Shown here piece by piece: positions 51,294 to 60,786 of a stretch of 64,000 nt of DNA (its first letter is position 1; every line of letters begins with the position of its first letter). The translations under genes were made by a program, and so were the position numbers. The notes under the pieces were generated by a model. The model was given only the letters and a program-made list of their open reading frames with translations, was not told the DNA's origin and searched no databases. The DNA lies in assembly GCA_947164605.1 (NCBI GenBank), contig CAMUXE010000010.1, positions 1 through 64,000 of the forward strand, written 5' to 3'. Source of the DNA: an uncultured Lachnospiraceae bacterium. Its GTDB lineage: Bacteria; Bacillota; Clostridia; Lachnospirales; Lachnospiraceae.

Positions 51294-52067
51294 ATGGGAA
51301 GAATTATTGCAATTGCAAATCAGAAGGGAGGAGTAGGGAAAACTACTACTTCGATAAATCTGGCAGCATGTCTTGCAGAAAAAGGGCAAAAGGTTCTTGT
51401 TATAGATATAGATCCACAGGGCAACACAAGCTCGGGATTTGGTCTGGACAAGGATGAACTTGAGGACACTATATACGATGTGATTCTACAAGAAAAAAGC
51501 CTGAAGGATGTTATAGTAAAGGATGTAATTGAAAACCTTGATATAGCACCTTCTAATGTAAATCTTGCTGGAGCAGAGATTGATCTGATAGGCGTTGAAA
51601 AAAGAGAATATGTATTGAAAAGAGCAATAGAGAAGGTAAAGGATTCTTATGACTTTATTGTAATGGATTGTCCACCTTCCTTAAGTATGCTCACGGTAAA
51701 TGCTATGTCAGCGGCAGATACTGTATTAGTTCCAATTCAGTGCGAATATTATGCACTTGAGGGACTGACTCAGCTCTTACATACAATTGAACTAGTTAAG
51801 CAGAGACTTAATAAGAAATTGGAACTCGAAGGTGTAGTGTTTACAATGTATGATTCAAGAACAAACCTTTCATTACAGGTTGTTGAGAATGTTAAGGATA
51901 ATCTAAATCAGACTATCTATAAAACAATCATACCAAGAAATGTAAGACTTGCTGAAGCACCAAGCCATGGTCAGCCAATTAACATCTATGATTCTAAATC
52001 AGCAGGTGCTGAGGCTTACAGACTCTTGGCTGAAGAGGTTATTGAGAGGGGCTTTGAGGTAAAGTAA
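51294..52067 (+). CDS. parA: chromosome partitioning ATPase ParA (Soj)
   Basis: 257 residues from the ATG at 51294 (GGAGA six bases before; an in-frame ATG at 51282 lies ahead of this site). Deviant Walker A QKGGVGKTTTSINLA, Walker A' DIDPQGNTSSG, Walker B DCPPSL. Works with ParB and the two parS sites just upstream in origin segregation and control of DnaA. Confidence 0.97.
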   Translation: MGRIIAIANQKGGVGKTTTSINLAACLAEKGQKVLVIDIDPQGNTSSGFGLDKDELEDTIYDVILQEKSLKDVIVKDVIENLDIAPSNVNLAGAEIDLIGVEKREYVLKRAIEKVKDSYDFIVMDCPPSLSMLTVNAMSAADTVLVPIQCEYYALEGLTQLLHTIELVKQRLNKKLELEGVVFTMYDSRTNLSLQVVENVKDNLNQTIYKTIIPRNVRLAEAPSHGQPINIYDSKSAGAEAYRLLAEEVIERGFEVK

Positions 52068-52068
52068 A

Positions 52069-53241
52069 GTGAATGATAAAAGTAAGAGTCAGAAGAAGGA
52101 CTCAAAGATAGAAGTAAATAAAGCAGAGACTAAACAGACAGGAAAGAAGACTGAAACAAAGAAGACTGAATCAAAGAAGACTGAAACAAAAAAGTCAGCT
52201 GCAAAGAAGTCTGATGTAAATAAATCTGATGTAAAGAAGGTCGATGCAAAGAAGGCTGAGGCAAAAGAAGTGGATTCTAAGCTTAAAAAAGATACAAAGA
52301 AAGGTCTTGGCAAGGGCTTGGGCAAAGGCCTTGGTAAGGGAATTAACAATTTAATCCCTCAGAGTCAGGTTGAGACCGAGAAGAAGGCTGAAAAGCCGGA
52401 AGAAAAAGTAGTAGTTAAGGAAGTGGTCAAGGAGGTTATCGTAAAGGAACCTGCGGAAACAACTTTGAGACTATCGCTTATTGAGCCCAACAAGGGGCAG
52501 CCAAGAAAAGAGTTCAATGAAGATGCTCTCATAGAATTGGCAGATTCAATTAAACAGTATGGAATCATTCAGCCTATCATTGTACAGAAGAATGGTGCCT
52601 ACTATGAGATTATTGCTGGAGAGAGAAGATGGAGAGCAGCTAAACTTGCTGGCTTGAAGGAAGTTCCGGTTGTAATCAAAGATTTCTCTAATCAGGAAAA
52701 GATGGAAATAGCTCTGATTGAAAATATTCAGAGAGAGGATCTTAATCCAATAGAAGAAGCAAAGGCTTACGAGGAGTTGATCGAGGAGTTCGGCTTTACT
52801 CATGATAAGTTGGCTGAGAGAATTTCTAAATCAAGAGCAGCAATTACTAATGTGTTGAGATTGCTCCATTTGGACGCAAAAGTTCAGGACATGGTCATTG
52901 AAAGAAAACTTACAATGGGACACGCAAGAGCTTTAATTGCAATAGAGAATAAAGATGTACAGCACGAATTGGCCTTGAAAGTATTTGACGAGAAGTTGAG
53001 TGTTAGGGAGACTGAGAGACTTATAAAGAAATATAAGGAAGACAAGAAACCAGTTTTGCCTGCAAAGAAGACAGCAGCTGACCTTTATTATGAACAATAT
53101 GAGGAAAAAATCTCATCTGTTTTTGGAACTAGTGTTAAAATTAAAAATAGCTCTAAAAATAAGGGTAAGATTGAAATTCAATATAATACTAGAGAGGAGT
53201 TGGAGAGAATCTACGATCTGATCAATAAGAAAGCTCGTTGA
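52069..53241 (+). CDS. parB: chromosome partitioning protein ParB (Spo0J)
   Basis: 390 residues, about 100 longer than usual; GTG start. Residues 1-80 are a Lys/Thr/Ser/Glu repeat tail (KKTETKK, KKSDVKK units) that looks like a histone H1-type DNA-binding extension. GLGKGLGKGLGKGINNLIP follows, then the CTP-binding domain with GERRWRAA (about residue 184) and ENIQREDLNPIEEAKAY, the helix-turn-helix (KLAERISKSRAAITNVLRLL) and a C-terminal dimer domain. Binds the two parS sites and loads condensin in homologues. Confidence 0.95.
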   Translation: MNDKSKSQKKDSKIEVNKAETKQTGKKTETKKTESKKTETKKSAAKKSDVNKSDVKKVDAKKAEAKEVDSKLKKDTKKGLGKGLGKGLGKGINNLIPQSQVETEKKAEKPEEKVVVKEVVKEVIVKEPAETTLRLSLIEPNKGQPRKEFNEDALIELADSIKQYGIIQPIIVQKNGAYYEIIAGERRWRAAKLAGLKEVPVVIKDFSNQEKMEIALIENIQREDLNPIEEAKAYEELIEEFGFTHDKLAERISKSRAAITNVLRLLHLDAKVQDMVIERKLTMGHARALIAIENKDVQHELALKVFDEKLSVRETERLIKKYKEDKKPVLPAKKTAADLYYEQYEEKISSVFGTSVKIKNSSKNKGKIEIQYNTREELERIYDLINKKAR

Positions 53242-53262
53242 TAAAGCTCCTTAAATACTGAA

Positions 53263-53817
53263 ATGAATTTTTTTAATCTTGTAACTATTGATGAAAGCAT
53301 AGTTTTGGCCTGCCTTGGAGCAACATTGATTCTTGCATTAATTGGTTTTATAATTGCTATAGTGGCATGCGCAAAGGCGTCAAAACTTAGAAAAAAATAT
53401 GAGGCCTTTATGGCTGGAGAAGATGGGAAGTCGATTGAAGAATTAATCAAGTCTAATCTTTCGGATGTAAACGCTATCAAGAAGGTTACTAACGAGAATA
53501 TGGCTTCAATTGAGGATTTATACGATAAACTTCAGTTCACATTCCAGAAAGTTGGCCTAATAAAGTATGACGCATTTCACGAGATGGGCGGAAAACTTAG
53601 TTTTGCTCTATGCATGCTGGATAAGAACAATACTGGAGTATTGCTCAATGTAATGCACAGCAATACAGGTTGTTTTGCCTATGTTAAGGAAATTGTGCAG
53701 GGTAAGGCCTTCCTTGAGCTTGGAAATGAGGAAGAGCAGGCACTCAATGAGGCAGTAGCTGGAAAACGCGGCAGTGTTGACTTCGAGCCTGAATATAACG
53801 AAATTTTGAATAAGTAA
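53263..53817 (+). CDS. DUF4446 family membrane protein
   Basis: 184 residues. One N-terminal membrane helix (about residues 14-38), a short coiled segment (about 60-95), then the conserved part with LIKYDAFHEMGGKLSFALCMLD, typical of DUF4446. Often next to parB in clostridia. Function unknown; it may anchor or assist a cell-division or partition process. Confidence 0.8.
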   Translation: MNFFNLVTIDESIVLACLGATLILALIGFIIAIVACAKASKLRKKYEAFMAGEDGKSIEELIKSNLSDVNAIKKVTNENMASIEDLYDKLQFTFQKVGLIKYDAFHEMGGKLSFALCMLDKNNTGVLLNVMHSNTGCFAYVKEIVQGKAFLELGNEEEQALNEAVAGKRGSVDFEPEYNEILNK

Positions 53818-53935
53818 TTAAAATTAGTAATTGAATTCAGTGACTGAATAAGTAATTGAATTCAGTACTGAATTAAATAATTGAATTAAGTAATTAAAAT
53901 AAGTAATTGAATTAAGTAATTAATATGAAAAGAGG
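53818..53935. repeat. AT-rich tandem repeat before serS
   Basis: At least six imperfect copies of TAAGTAATTGAATT, some with CAG inserts, fill the spacer up to the serS ribosome binding site. No T-box features (no GAACGGGT-like T-box, no Ser specifier hairpin). Confidence 0.75.
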
Positions 53936-53943
53936 ACATAAAT

Positions 53944-55245
53944 ATGTTAGACATGAAATTTTTAAGAGAGAATCCTGATATCGTTAAGGAGAATATTAAG
54001 AAGAAGTTCCAGGATGCTAAGCTTCCACTTGTTGATGAAGTTATAGAGCTTGATGACAAGTCAAGAAAGATTCAGCAGGAAACTGATGAGATGCGTTCTT
54101 ACAAGAATAAGATTGCCGGTGAGATTGGTAAGCTTATGGGACAGGGGAAGAAAGAAGAGGCTGAACAGCTCAAGGCTGAGGCTGCTAAGAAAAATGCTGA
54201 GAACGATGGCAAGCTCAAGGATCTTGATGACGAGAAGGCTAAGCTTGACGCAAGAATTCGTGAGATTATGCTCACAATTCCAAATATAATTGATCCAAGT
54301 GTTCCTATTGGCAAGGATGATTCTTGTAATGTTGAAATTGAAAAGTTCGGCGAGCCTGTAGTTCCTGATTTTGATATTCCTTATCACTCAGATATTATGG
54401 AGAGCTTTAACGGACTTGACAAGGAAGCTGCTGGTAGAGTTGCCGGTGAAGGTTTCTATTACCTTATGGGCGATATTGCAAGACTTCACTCAGCTGTTAT
54501 CTCTTATGCTAGAGATTTCATGATTGATAAGGGATTTACTTACTGCATTCCTCCATACATGATCAGAAGCCGTGTAGTTGACGGCGTTATGAGTTTCGCA
54601 GAGATGGATTCTATGATGTACAAGATTGAGGGTGAGGATCTTTACCTTATCGGTACAAGTGAGCACTCAATGATTGGTAAGTTTATCGACACAATCACAG
54701 ACGAAGATAAGTTACCTATGACACTTACAAGCTATTCACCATGTTTCCGTAAGGAAAAGGGAGCTCACGGTGTTGAGGAGAGAGGTGTTTACAGAATTCA
54801 CCAGTTCGAAAAGCAGGAGATGATCGTTGTTTGTAAGCCAGAAGAGGCTATGGATTGGTATAACAAGCTTTGGAGCTATACAGTTGAGCTCTTTAGATCA
54901 CTTGATATTCCAGTAAGAACTCTTGAGTGTTGTTCTGGCGACCTTGCAGATCTTAAGGTTAAGTCTTGTGATGTAGAGGCTTGGAGCCCAAGACAGAAGA
55001 AGTACTTTGAGGTTGGCTCATGCTCTAACTTAGGTGATGCTCAGGCTAGACGTCTCAACATCAAGGTTAAGGGTAAGGATAAGAAAAAGTATCTTGCAAA
55101 TACACTTAACAACACTGTTGTAGCACCACCAAGAATGCTCATCGCTTTCCTTGAGAATAATCTTCAGGCAGACGGAAGTGTTAAGATTCCAAAGGCTCTT
55201 CAGCCATACATGGGTGGCAAGGAAAAGCTCGAGAAGGTTAAATAA
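53944..55245 (+). CDS. serS: serine-tRNA ligase
   Basis: 433 residues. The N-terminal coiled-coil arm (about 30-105) binds the tRNA-Ser long arm. The class II core has motif 2 FRKEKGAHGVEERGVYRIHQF, the TSEHSMIGKF serine site and the motif-3 Arg region APPRMLIAFLENN. Length normal. AAGAGG lies upstream of the ATG. Confidence 0.97.
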   Translation: MLDMKFLRENPDIVKENIKKKFQDAKLPLVDEVIELDDKSRKIQQETDEMRSYKNKIAGEIGKLMGQGKKEEAEQLKAEAAKKNAENDGKLKDLDDEKAKLDARIREIMLTIPNIIDPSVPIGKDDSCNVEIEKFGEPVVPDFDIPYHSDIMESFNGLDKEAAGRVAGEGFYYLMGDIARLHSAVISYARDFMIDKGFTYCIPPYMIRSRVVDGVMSFAEMDSMMYKIEGEDLYLIGTSEHSMIGKFIDTITDEDKLPMTLTSYSPCFRKEKGAHGVEERGVYRIHQFEKQEMIVVCKPEEAMDWYNKLWSYTVELFRSLDIPVRTLECCSGDLADLKVKSCDVEAWSPRQKKYFEVGSCSNLGDAQARRLNIKVKGKDKKKYLANTLNNTVVAPPRMLIAFLENNLQADGSVKIPKALQPYMGGKEKLEKVK

Positions 55246-55302
55246 TAACAGAGGATAGTAAATTTTATTGGGGAAAATACCTCGTAATTTGGAGGCTTTT
55301 GT

Positions 55303-56340
55303 ATGAGACTTGTAGAGATAGATAAACTCACTGGAAACGAAATCCTTGCGGTTCCAGTGATGTCGCCAACTGATCAGGTTTTGATTCAGGCAGATACTCA
55401 ATTGAGGGGAGAGTATCTTGACAGACTTAGGTCCTATAATCTGGATGCTGTCTATGTAAAGGATGAGGAAACATTTACCGCGGAGGAGACTTTTGAGTCT
55501 TCGGAAAATATTGTGAAGAGCGTGCTTGATAAGCACATCTACAAGCACAATAATGACCTTAAAATGATAAGTGAAGCTGCAGATCGCATCATTACAAGTG
55601 TTCTGAGCGAACCTGAGGTTCTAGAGAGCGTTACTGAGATTAGAAATATAAGTACTGATATGTACTCTCACTGCATAAATGTCTGTATCATGTCGACTAT
55701 TTTGGCTTTGAGACTGAAGATGAATGAGCGACAGGTTAAGAATATTTCAACTGGAGCCATTCTCCACGATATAGGTCTTAAGTTTATCAATGTTCCATAC
55801 ATGGATGTAGATATCGATGAGATGACTGCGGAAAATGCTGTGGAATACAAGAAACATACAATATTTGGCTATAACTCAATCCAGACTGAAAACTGGATTC
55901 CAGATGTTGCCAAGGAAATTATACTCATGCATCACGAGCAGATTGATGGAAACGGTTTTCCTTTCCGTCACAAGGGAGATAGGCTGAAAGAGGAAGTTAA
56001 GTTGGTTGCTTTGTGCGACACATTTGACGCGCTTATCAGTGGTATCGGTGCTAAAAAGATGAAAATCTATGAGGCAATTGAGTATATTAAGGTGAATTTG
56101 GGCTATAAGTTTGACAGAACTATTGCTGAAAAGCTGCTTGAGACTATTGCTGTCTATCCTGTAGGAACCAGGGTTATCACTAACACTGGCGAACTTGCGA
56201 TTGTTGTCAGACAGAACCGCGAGTCTACTGACAGACCTGTAATCAAGCTGCTTAAGATGGCTGACGGAACACCTTATACTGAGGCAAAAGAGATTAACAT
56301 GTTTAGAGTTTTGACAGTCTTTATTGTCGATACTCTGTAA
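55303..56340 (+). CDS. HD-GYP-like phosphohydrolase
   Basis: 345 residues. An N-terminal region (1-110) without a named domain is followed by an HD-GYP-type domain: HCINVC, ILHDIGLKFIN, then KKHTIFGY, MHHEQIDGNGFP and CDTFDALISG. GYP is read as GFP and the Lys after HDIG is Leu, so it is a divergent member. The C-terminal YPVGTRVITNTGELAIV is typical. Metal ligands are retained, so hydrolysis of a cyclic dinucleotide is possible; c-di-GMP specificity is not certain. GGAGG upstream of the ATG. Confidence 0.85.
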   Translation: MRLVEIDKLTGNEILAVPVMSPTDQVLIQADTQLRGEYLDRLRSYNLDAVYVKDEETFTAEETFESSENIVKSVLDKHIYKHNNDLKMISEAADRIITSVLSEPEVLESVTEIRNISTDMYSHCINVCIMSTILALRLKMNERQVKNISTGAILHDIGLKFINVPYMDVDIDEMTAENAVEYKKHTIFGYNSIQTENWIPDVAKEIILMHHEQIDGNGFPFRHKGDRLKEEVKLVALCDTFDALISGIGAKKMKIYEAIEYIKVNLGYKFDRTIAEKLLETIAVYPVGTRVITNTGELAIVVRQNRESTDRPVIKLLKMADGTPYTEAKEINMFRVLTVFIVDTL

Positions 56341-56406
56341 GTATAGGTAGGGGCTTTAGGGCTGAATTTGTCCATTGATTTAGGACTGGCTTAGGATGGT
56401 GATGAT

Positions 56407-57354
56407 ATGAATCTGTACACAAATTCAATTGGTTTTGGACATGGAAGAGGCGTTAGAGAAGAGGTTGAGCAGATCTTTTCACAGGCTGATTTTAGTACAA
56501 TTAGGGAAATTGAAGGAGTTGACAGGGCTATCTGCCAGGTTAGGGTTAGTGAGAGGACTTATCTCAACGCCTATGGAAGATTTATTGATGGCGAATTTAG
56601 ACCAGACCTAATCTATCCGGCTATCATGTGCAAGCATGACTATAAGGATGTGGACATAAGTTTTGAGAGACATGTATCGACTGAAGAATACACTGGCGTG
56701 ATTGAACTCAAAAACTATGGGACTATCATTTTTTTCTATCTCAACAATCCGGATGGCTATCTAGAATACATTTGCCGCAGAGTTGGCGATGAGGATGATA
56801 ATTTGAGGGATTTTATCAAGCCTTATGGCTTGAAGGAGTTTTTGATTGATTTTCACAGTGGCCTTGAGGGGGAGAAGTTTAGACTTAAATCCCTTGGCTT
56901 AGTTGGCTTGTCAAGCGAGGGCAGGATTATACTTCCAGCCAGGGATGCTGAGGCAAGAGTTGATATGTCAAGAAAGCGCAAGGAGAAACAGAAGCTTTTT
57001 ATTGAGGCCAGCAATGGCGATGAGGACGCTATTGGTGAGCTCAACAGTTTTGATGTTGAGGAATACAGCAATCTTATAAGGCGTTATGAGAATGAGGATA
57101 TTTACTCGATTGTAAATACAACTTTTATGCCATGTGGCGTGGAGTGCGACCAATATATGGTAATTGGTGAGATTACGGGCTTTAGCCAGGAGACTAATCG
57201 TTTCACCAATCAGATAATATATATGCTGAGATTAGATTGCAATGGCTTAAAACTGAATGTGGCTATAGCAAGTTCTTGCCTTGTCGGTGAAATTAAGGTG
57301 GGATACAGGTTTAAGGGTAGAATCTGGCTACAGGGTAATGTGGACTTTGACTGA
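56407..57354 (+). CDS. DUF3881 family protein
   Basis: 315 residues, soluble, no signal peptide. Opens MNLYTNSIGFGHGRGVREEVEQ and has a C-terminal segment YMVIGEITGFSQETNRFTNQ, features I associate with DUF3881, a family largely restricted to Lachnospiraceae. No catalytic motif recognised. Adjacent to the tRNA gene on the same strand. Confidence 0.7.
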   Translation: MNLYTNSIGFGHGRGVREEVEQIFSQADFSTIREIEGVDRAICQVRVSERTYLNAYGRFIDGEFRPDLIYPAIMCKHDYKDVDISFERHVSTEEYTGVIELKNYGTIIFFYLNNPDGYLEYICRRVGDEDDNLRDFIKPYGLKEFLIDFHSGLEGEKFRLKSLGLVGLSSEGRIILPARDAEARVDMSRKRKEKQKLFIEASNGDEDAIGELNSFDVEEYSNLIRRYENEDIYSIVNTTFMPCGVECDQYMVIGEITGFSQETNRFTNQIIYMLRLDCNGLKLNVAIASSCLVGEIKVGYRFKGRIWLQGNVDFD

Positions 57355-57424
57355 CTATAGTTTTAGTTTGCATACAATTGACCTTAACTTTATCCTGTGC
57401 TACAATATACAGGCATATGAATAT

Positions 57425-57498
57425 GTTTTCGTAGCTCAGCTGGATAGAGCACTCGCCTCCTAAGCGAGGGGTCGGGCGTTCGAATCGCCTCGGGAACA
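57425..57498 (+). tRNA. tRNA-Arg (anticodon CCU)
   Basis: 74-base cloverleaf. Acceptor GTTTTCG pairs with CGGGAAC with two G-U pairs. D arm GCTC/GAGC; anticodon stem CTCGC/GCGAG with loop CTCCTAA (anticodon at 57459-57461); T arm GGGCG TTCGAAT CGCCT. Reads AGG codons. CCA is not encoded (the sequence after the discriminator A is CTG). Confidence 0.95.
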
Positions 57499-57509
57499 CT
57501 GAATGCATA

Positions 57510-57539
57510 AGAGAACCACTTGTTGGTTCTCTTTTTTTT
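57510..57539 (+). terminator. terminator after tRNA-Arg
   Basis: AGAGAACCA/TGGTTCTCT, 9 bp, five-base loop, then eight T's. Confidence 0.93.
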
Positions 57540-57602
57540 GTCCTTAATTAGGGGTATAATTAGGAAAAATGTACTTAATTGTGATTGATGAAAGGAATTA
57601 TT

Positions 57603-59051
57603 ATGAAGGTTTGCTTGTTAAATGATTCATTCCCGCCAGTTATAGACGGTGTGGCCAATGTTGTGATGAACTATGCAAAAATCATGACTGAGGATGGCCT
57701 CGCCGAGGTCGAAGTGGGAACTCCACGCTACCCTGATACTGACTACACTGGCTATCCTTATAGGGTAGTTCCTTATCAGAGCTTTGACACAACAAAGATA
57801 GTTAAGGGTTACAGGGCCGGCAATCCATTTGTTATTTCGGAACTCAAGAATTTGGCTGATTTTGAGCCAGACTTGATTCACAGCCACTGCCCAGTATCTT
57901 CGACACTTTTGGCTAGAATGCTTCGTACAAAGACAGAGGCACCGCTGGTTTTTACCTATCACACAAAGTTTGATATAGATATAGCTAAGGCTGTTAAGTC
58001 TCGCCTGATTCAGGAGGGAACGATAAAGGCTCTTGTGTCCAATATTGAGGCCTGCGATGAGGTTTGGGTTGTGAGCCAGGGGGCGGGTGAGAATCTCAGA
58101 TCTCTTGGCTTTGAGGGCGAATACAGAGTTGTCAACAATGGTGTGGACTTTCCTAAGGGAAAAGTGTCAGATGAAAAAATAAGAGAGGCCTGCAAGGGAT
58201 ATGATTTGCCGTCGGGACTTCCAGTTTTCCTCTATGTCGGTAGAATAATTAAGTATAAGGGTATACCTATGATTCTTGAGGCATTGGGCAAGCTTAAGAG
58301 GGATGGCTATGACTTTAGAATGGTCTTTATTGGCTCAGGCCCAGATATGGATGAGAGCAAGGAAATAGCTCGACAAGAAGGTTTGCTTGATAGCACAGAT
58401 GGGGCTGATAAGGCTATATTTGTGGGACCTATCTATGACAGAGACTTGCTCAGAGCATGGAATTCTAGATGTGATCTTTTCCTCTTTCCTTCAACATACG
58501 ATACTAACGGAATTGTGGTACGTGAAGCTGCAGCTTGCGGATTAGCAAGTGTATTAATAAAAGATTCCTGTGCGGCAGAGGGAATTACTGATAGGGGCAA
58601 TGGATTCCTTATAGAGGAAAATGCTGATTCTATGCACAACTTACTGCTCAAACTTTGCAAGGAGCCTGAGCTTATGAAAAAGGCGGGAAGCAGGGCCATG
58701 AATGAAATCTATATATCCTGGGAGCAGAGCGTCAAGGAGGCTCATGAGCTTTATGGTCAGATTATAGAGAAGAAAAAGGCTGGTCTCTATACTACTAAGC
58801 GTCACAGATTTGCCGGCAATATCAAGGAGATTACAGACGACATGGTGCTTGAAACCAGGGCTTTAATCAATATGCCAACTAGAATTTATGACGACATGTT
58901 GGACAATGTTGAAGAATTTAAAATTGATATGGAACTGAATACTGAAGAGTTCAAAAAGCTTTTGAGAGAGAATTATGAGGACTTTCGCATAAAGAGGGCG
59001 AATTTGAAAAAGAAGACTTATGACAGGCTTTATAATATGTTCAAATTCTAA
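57603..59051 (+). CDS. glycosyltransferase family 4 (glycolipid glucosyltransferase-like)
   Basis: 482 residues from the ATG at 57603 (AAAGGA upstream). GT-B fold: N-terminal loop NDSFPPVIDGVANVVMNYA, acceptor-side YHTKFD, second domain starting FLYVGRIIKYKG and donor-binding EAAACGLASVLI. A charged C-terminal extension of ~90 residues follows, forming likely amphipathic helices. Similar to glucosyl-diacylglycerol synthases; the lipid acceptor is inferred. Paired with the alpha-glucosidase gene that follows after 43 bases. Confidence 0.85.
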   Translation: MKVCLLNDSFPPVIDGVANVVMNYAKIMTEDGLAEVEVGTPRYPDTDYTGYPYRVVPYQSFDTTKIVKGYRAGNPFVISELKNLADFEPDLIHSHCPVSSTLLARMLRTKTEAPLVFTYHTKFDIDIAKAVKSRLIQEGTIKALVSNIEACDEVWVVSQGAGENLRSLGFEGEYRVVNNGVDFPKGKVSDEKIREACKGYDLPSGLPVFLYVGRIIKYKGIPMILEALGKLKRDGYDFRMVFIGSGPDMDESKEIARQEGLLDSTDGADKAIFVGPIYDRDLLRAWNSRCDLFLFPSTYDTNGIVVREAAACGLASVLIKDSCAAEGITDRGNGFLIEENADSMHNLLLKLCKEPELMKKAGSRAMNEIYISWEQSVKEAHELYGQIIEKKKAGLYTTKRHRFAGNIKEITDDMVLETRALINMPTRIYDDMLDNVEEFKIDMELNTEEFKKLLRENYEDFRIKRANLKKKTYDRLYNMFKF

Positions 59052-59094
59052 AATCTAGGGCTTCATTTGGCGCTTGCGGCTTAGGAGGTTGGCT

Positions 59095-60759
59095 ATGAAT
59101 GATTGGTACAAGAAAATGGCTTTTTATCAGATATGGATCAGAAGCTTTAAAGATGGCAACGAAGATGGAATCGGCGACTTGTATGGAGTTTATGATAAGC
59201 TCGAATATATAAAGAGCTTGGGGGTAGATGGTATCTGGTTTTCACCTCTATATCCTTCACCAAATGCTGATTACGGATATGACATAGCTGACTATAAGGA
59301 TATCCACAAGGATTATGGAGATCTGGGCCAGTTCAAAAAGGTTTTGGCTAAGGCACATGATTTGGGGCTTAAGGTCATTATGGATTTGGTTGTTAATCAT
59401 ACATCTGACGAGCATCCTTGGTTTCTTGAGAGTAAGAAGAGCAAGGACAATCCTTACAGTGATTACTATATCTGGAGGGACGCAAAGAAGGGGAAACTGC
59501 CAAATAACTGGGAAAGTCTCTTTGAAGGAAAGGCTTGGGAATACTGCCATGAGAGAGACCAGTACTATTTACACATATTTGCCAAGAAGCAGCCTGATTT
59601 AAATATGGATAATCCCAAGGTTAGGGAAGAAGTCAAATCAATCATGCGTTTTTGGCTAGATATGGGAGTTGACGGATTCAGGGAGGATGTAATCAATTTT
59701 ATTTCCAAGAAGGAGGGCCTTCCAAACGGACTTCCCTTTATTCCTATGGCCAATGGAATGCCATATTACAAGGATGGCCCACATATTCATGACTATCTTG
59801 CCGAATTCAGAGAGGTTGCCAGCGAGTATGACTGTTTCCTTCTAGGTGAAGGTCCTATGACTACGACAAAATCAGCACTCAAGTATATGACAGGCCATCA
59901 CAAGAATCTTGACATGATGTTTAATTTTGATCATATGATGGCGGATTGTTTTATGACTGAGTATATTCACAGACCATTTGATTTAAGAAGGCTTAAAAAG
60001 GCCTTTTCTAAGTGGCAGTATGAATTAAATGGTAAGGCTTGGAACACACTCTATCTGGAAAATCATGATCATCCGCGCATTATCAGCAGATATGGCGATG
60101 AGAAGCATTTCCACAGAGAGAGCGGAACTATGTTGGCTGCATCCTACATATTTCAACAGGGAACTCCTTTTATCTACCAAGGTCAGGAGATTGGCATGAC
60201 TAATATTCACCTTAGAGATATAGAGCAGTACGTGGATGTGTCATCTAAAACTAATTTCTATCGCTTTCACACGGATGAGCCGCTCAGCAAGAGGATGGCA
60301 AGGATTTACCACTCAAGCCGAGATTCTTCAAGGACTCCAATGCAGTGGAATGGTGAGAAGTATGCCGGTTTTAGTGGGGCTAAACCTTGGTTTTACGTCA
60401 ATTCAAATTATAAGAAGATTAATGTTGAGACTGAGGAAAAGGATCCATACAGCATACTTAACTTCTATCGCAAGTGCCTGAAATTGAGGAAGGATAATGA
60501 TGTTTTTCTCTGGGGAAGTTATAAAGAATACTTTAAGGGACATCCATTTCTTTATGTATATGAGAGGGCTTACAAGGACAAGAGGATGCTTGTGGTCTGT
60601 TCTTTTGCAGATAGGCCATTAGCCTTGAGAATTCCAAGGGAGTATGAGAAAGACAAGTCTAGATGCAGGCTTAGGCTTATACTTGATAATTATCCAAGGG
60701 AAGATAGGCTTAAGGGTTTACTCAAGCCATATGAAGTAAGAATATATGAGATCTTATAG
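59095..60759 (+). CDS. alpha-glucosidase, GH13 (oligo-1,6-glucosidase type)
   Basis: 554 residues from the ATG at 59095 (GGAGG before). (beta/alpha)8 barrel with region I DLVVNHTSDEH, nucleophile Asp198 in DGFREDVINF, acid Glu252 in LLGEGPM, and Asp325 in LENHDHPRI. QPDLNMDNP is typical of GH13_31. The usual GFRMDVI is GFREDVI here. Cytosolic, cleaving alpha-1,6- or alpha-1,4-linked glucose; it could also act on the product of the neighbouring glycosyltransferase. Confidence 0.92.
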   Translation: MNDWYKKMAFYQIWIRSFKDGNEDGIGDLYGVYDKLEYIKSLGVDGIWFSPLYPSPNADYGYDIADYKDIHKDYGDLGQFKKVLAKAHDLGLKVIMDLVVNHTSDEHPWFLESKKSKDNPYSDYYIWRDAKKGKLPNNWESLFEGKAWEYCHERDQYYLHIFAKKQPDLNMDNPKVREEVKSIMRFWLDMGVDGFREDVINFISKKEGLPNGLPFIPMANGMPYYKDGPHIHDYLAEFREVASEYDCFLLGEGPMTTTKSALKYMTGHHKNLDMMFNFDHMMADCFMTEYIHRPFDLRRLKKAFSKWQYELNGKAWNTLYLENHDHPRIISRYGDEKHFHRESGTMLAASYIFQQGTPFIYQGQEIGMTNIHLRDIEQYVDVSSKTNFYRFHTDEPLSKRMARIYHSSRDSSRTPMQWNGEKYAGFSGAKPWFYVNSNYKKINVETEEKDPYSILNFYRKCLKLRKDNDVFLWGSYKEYFKGHPFLYVYERAYKDKRMLVVCSFADRPLALRIPREYEKDKSRCRLRLILDNYPREDRLKGLLKPYEVRIYEIL

Positions 60760-60786
60760 AAAATGAGAGATTAGGGAGGAGAAAAT

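Noticed and set aside
53818-53943. T-box leader for serS
   Set aside because: No T-box sequence, specifier loop or terminator; only tandem repeats.
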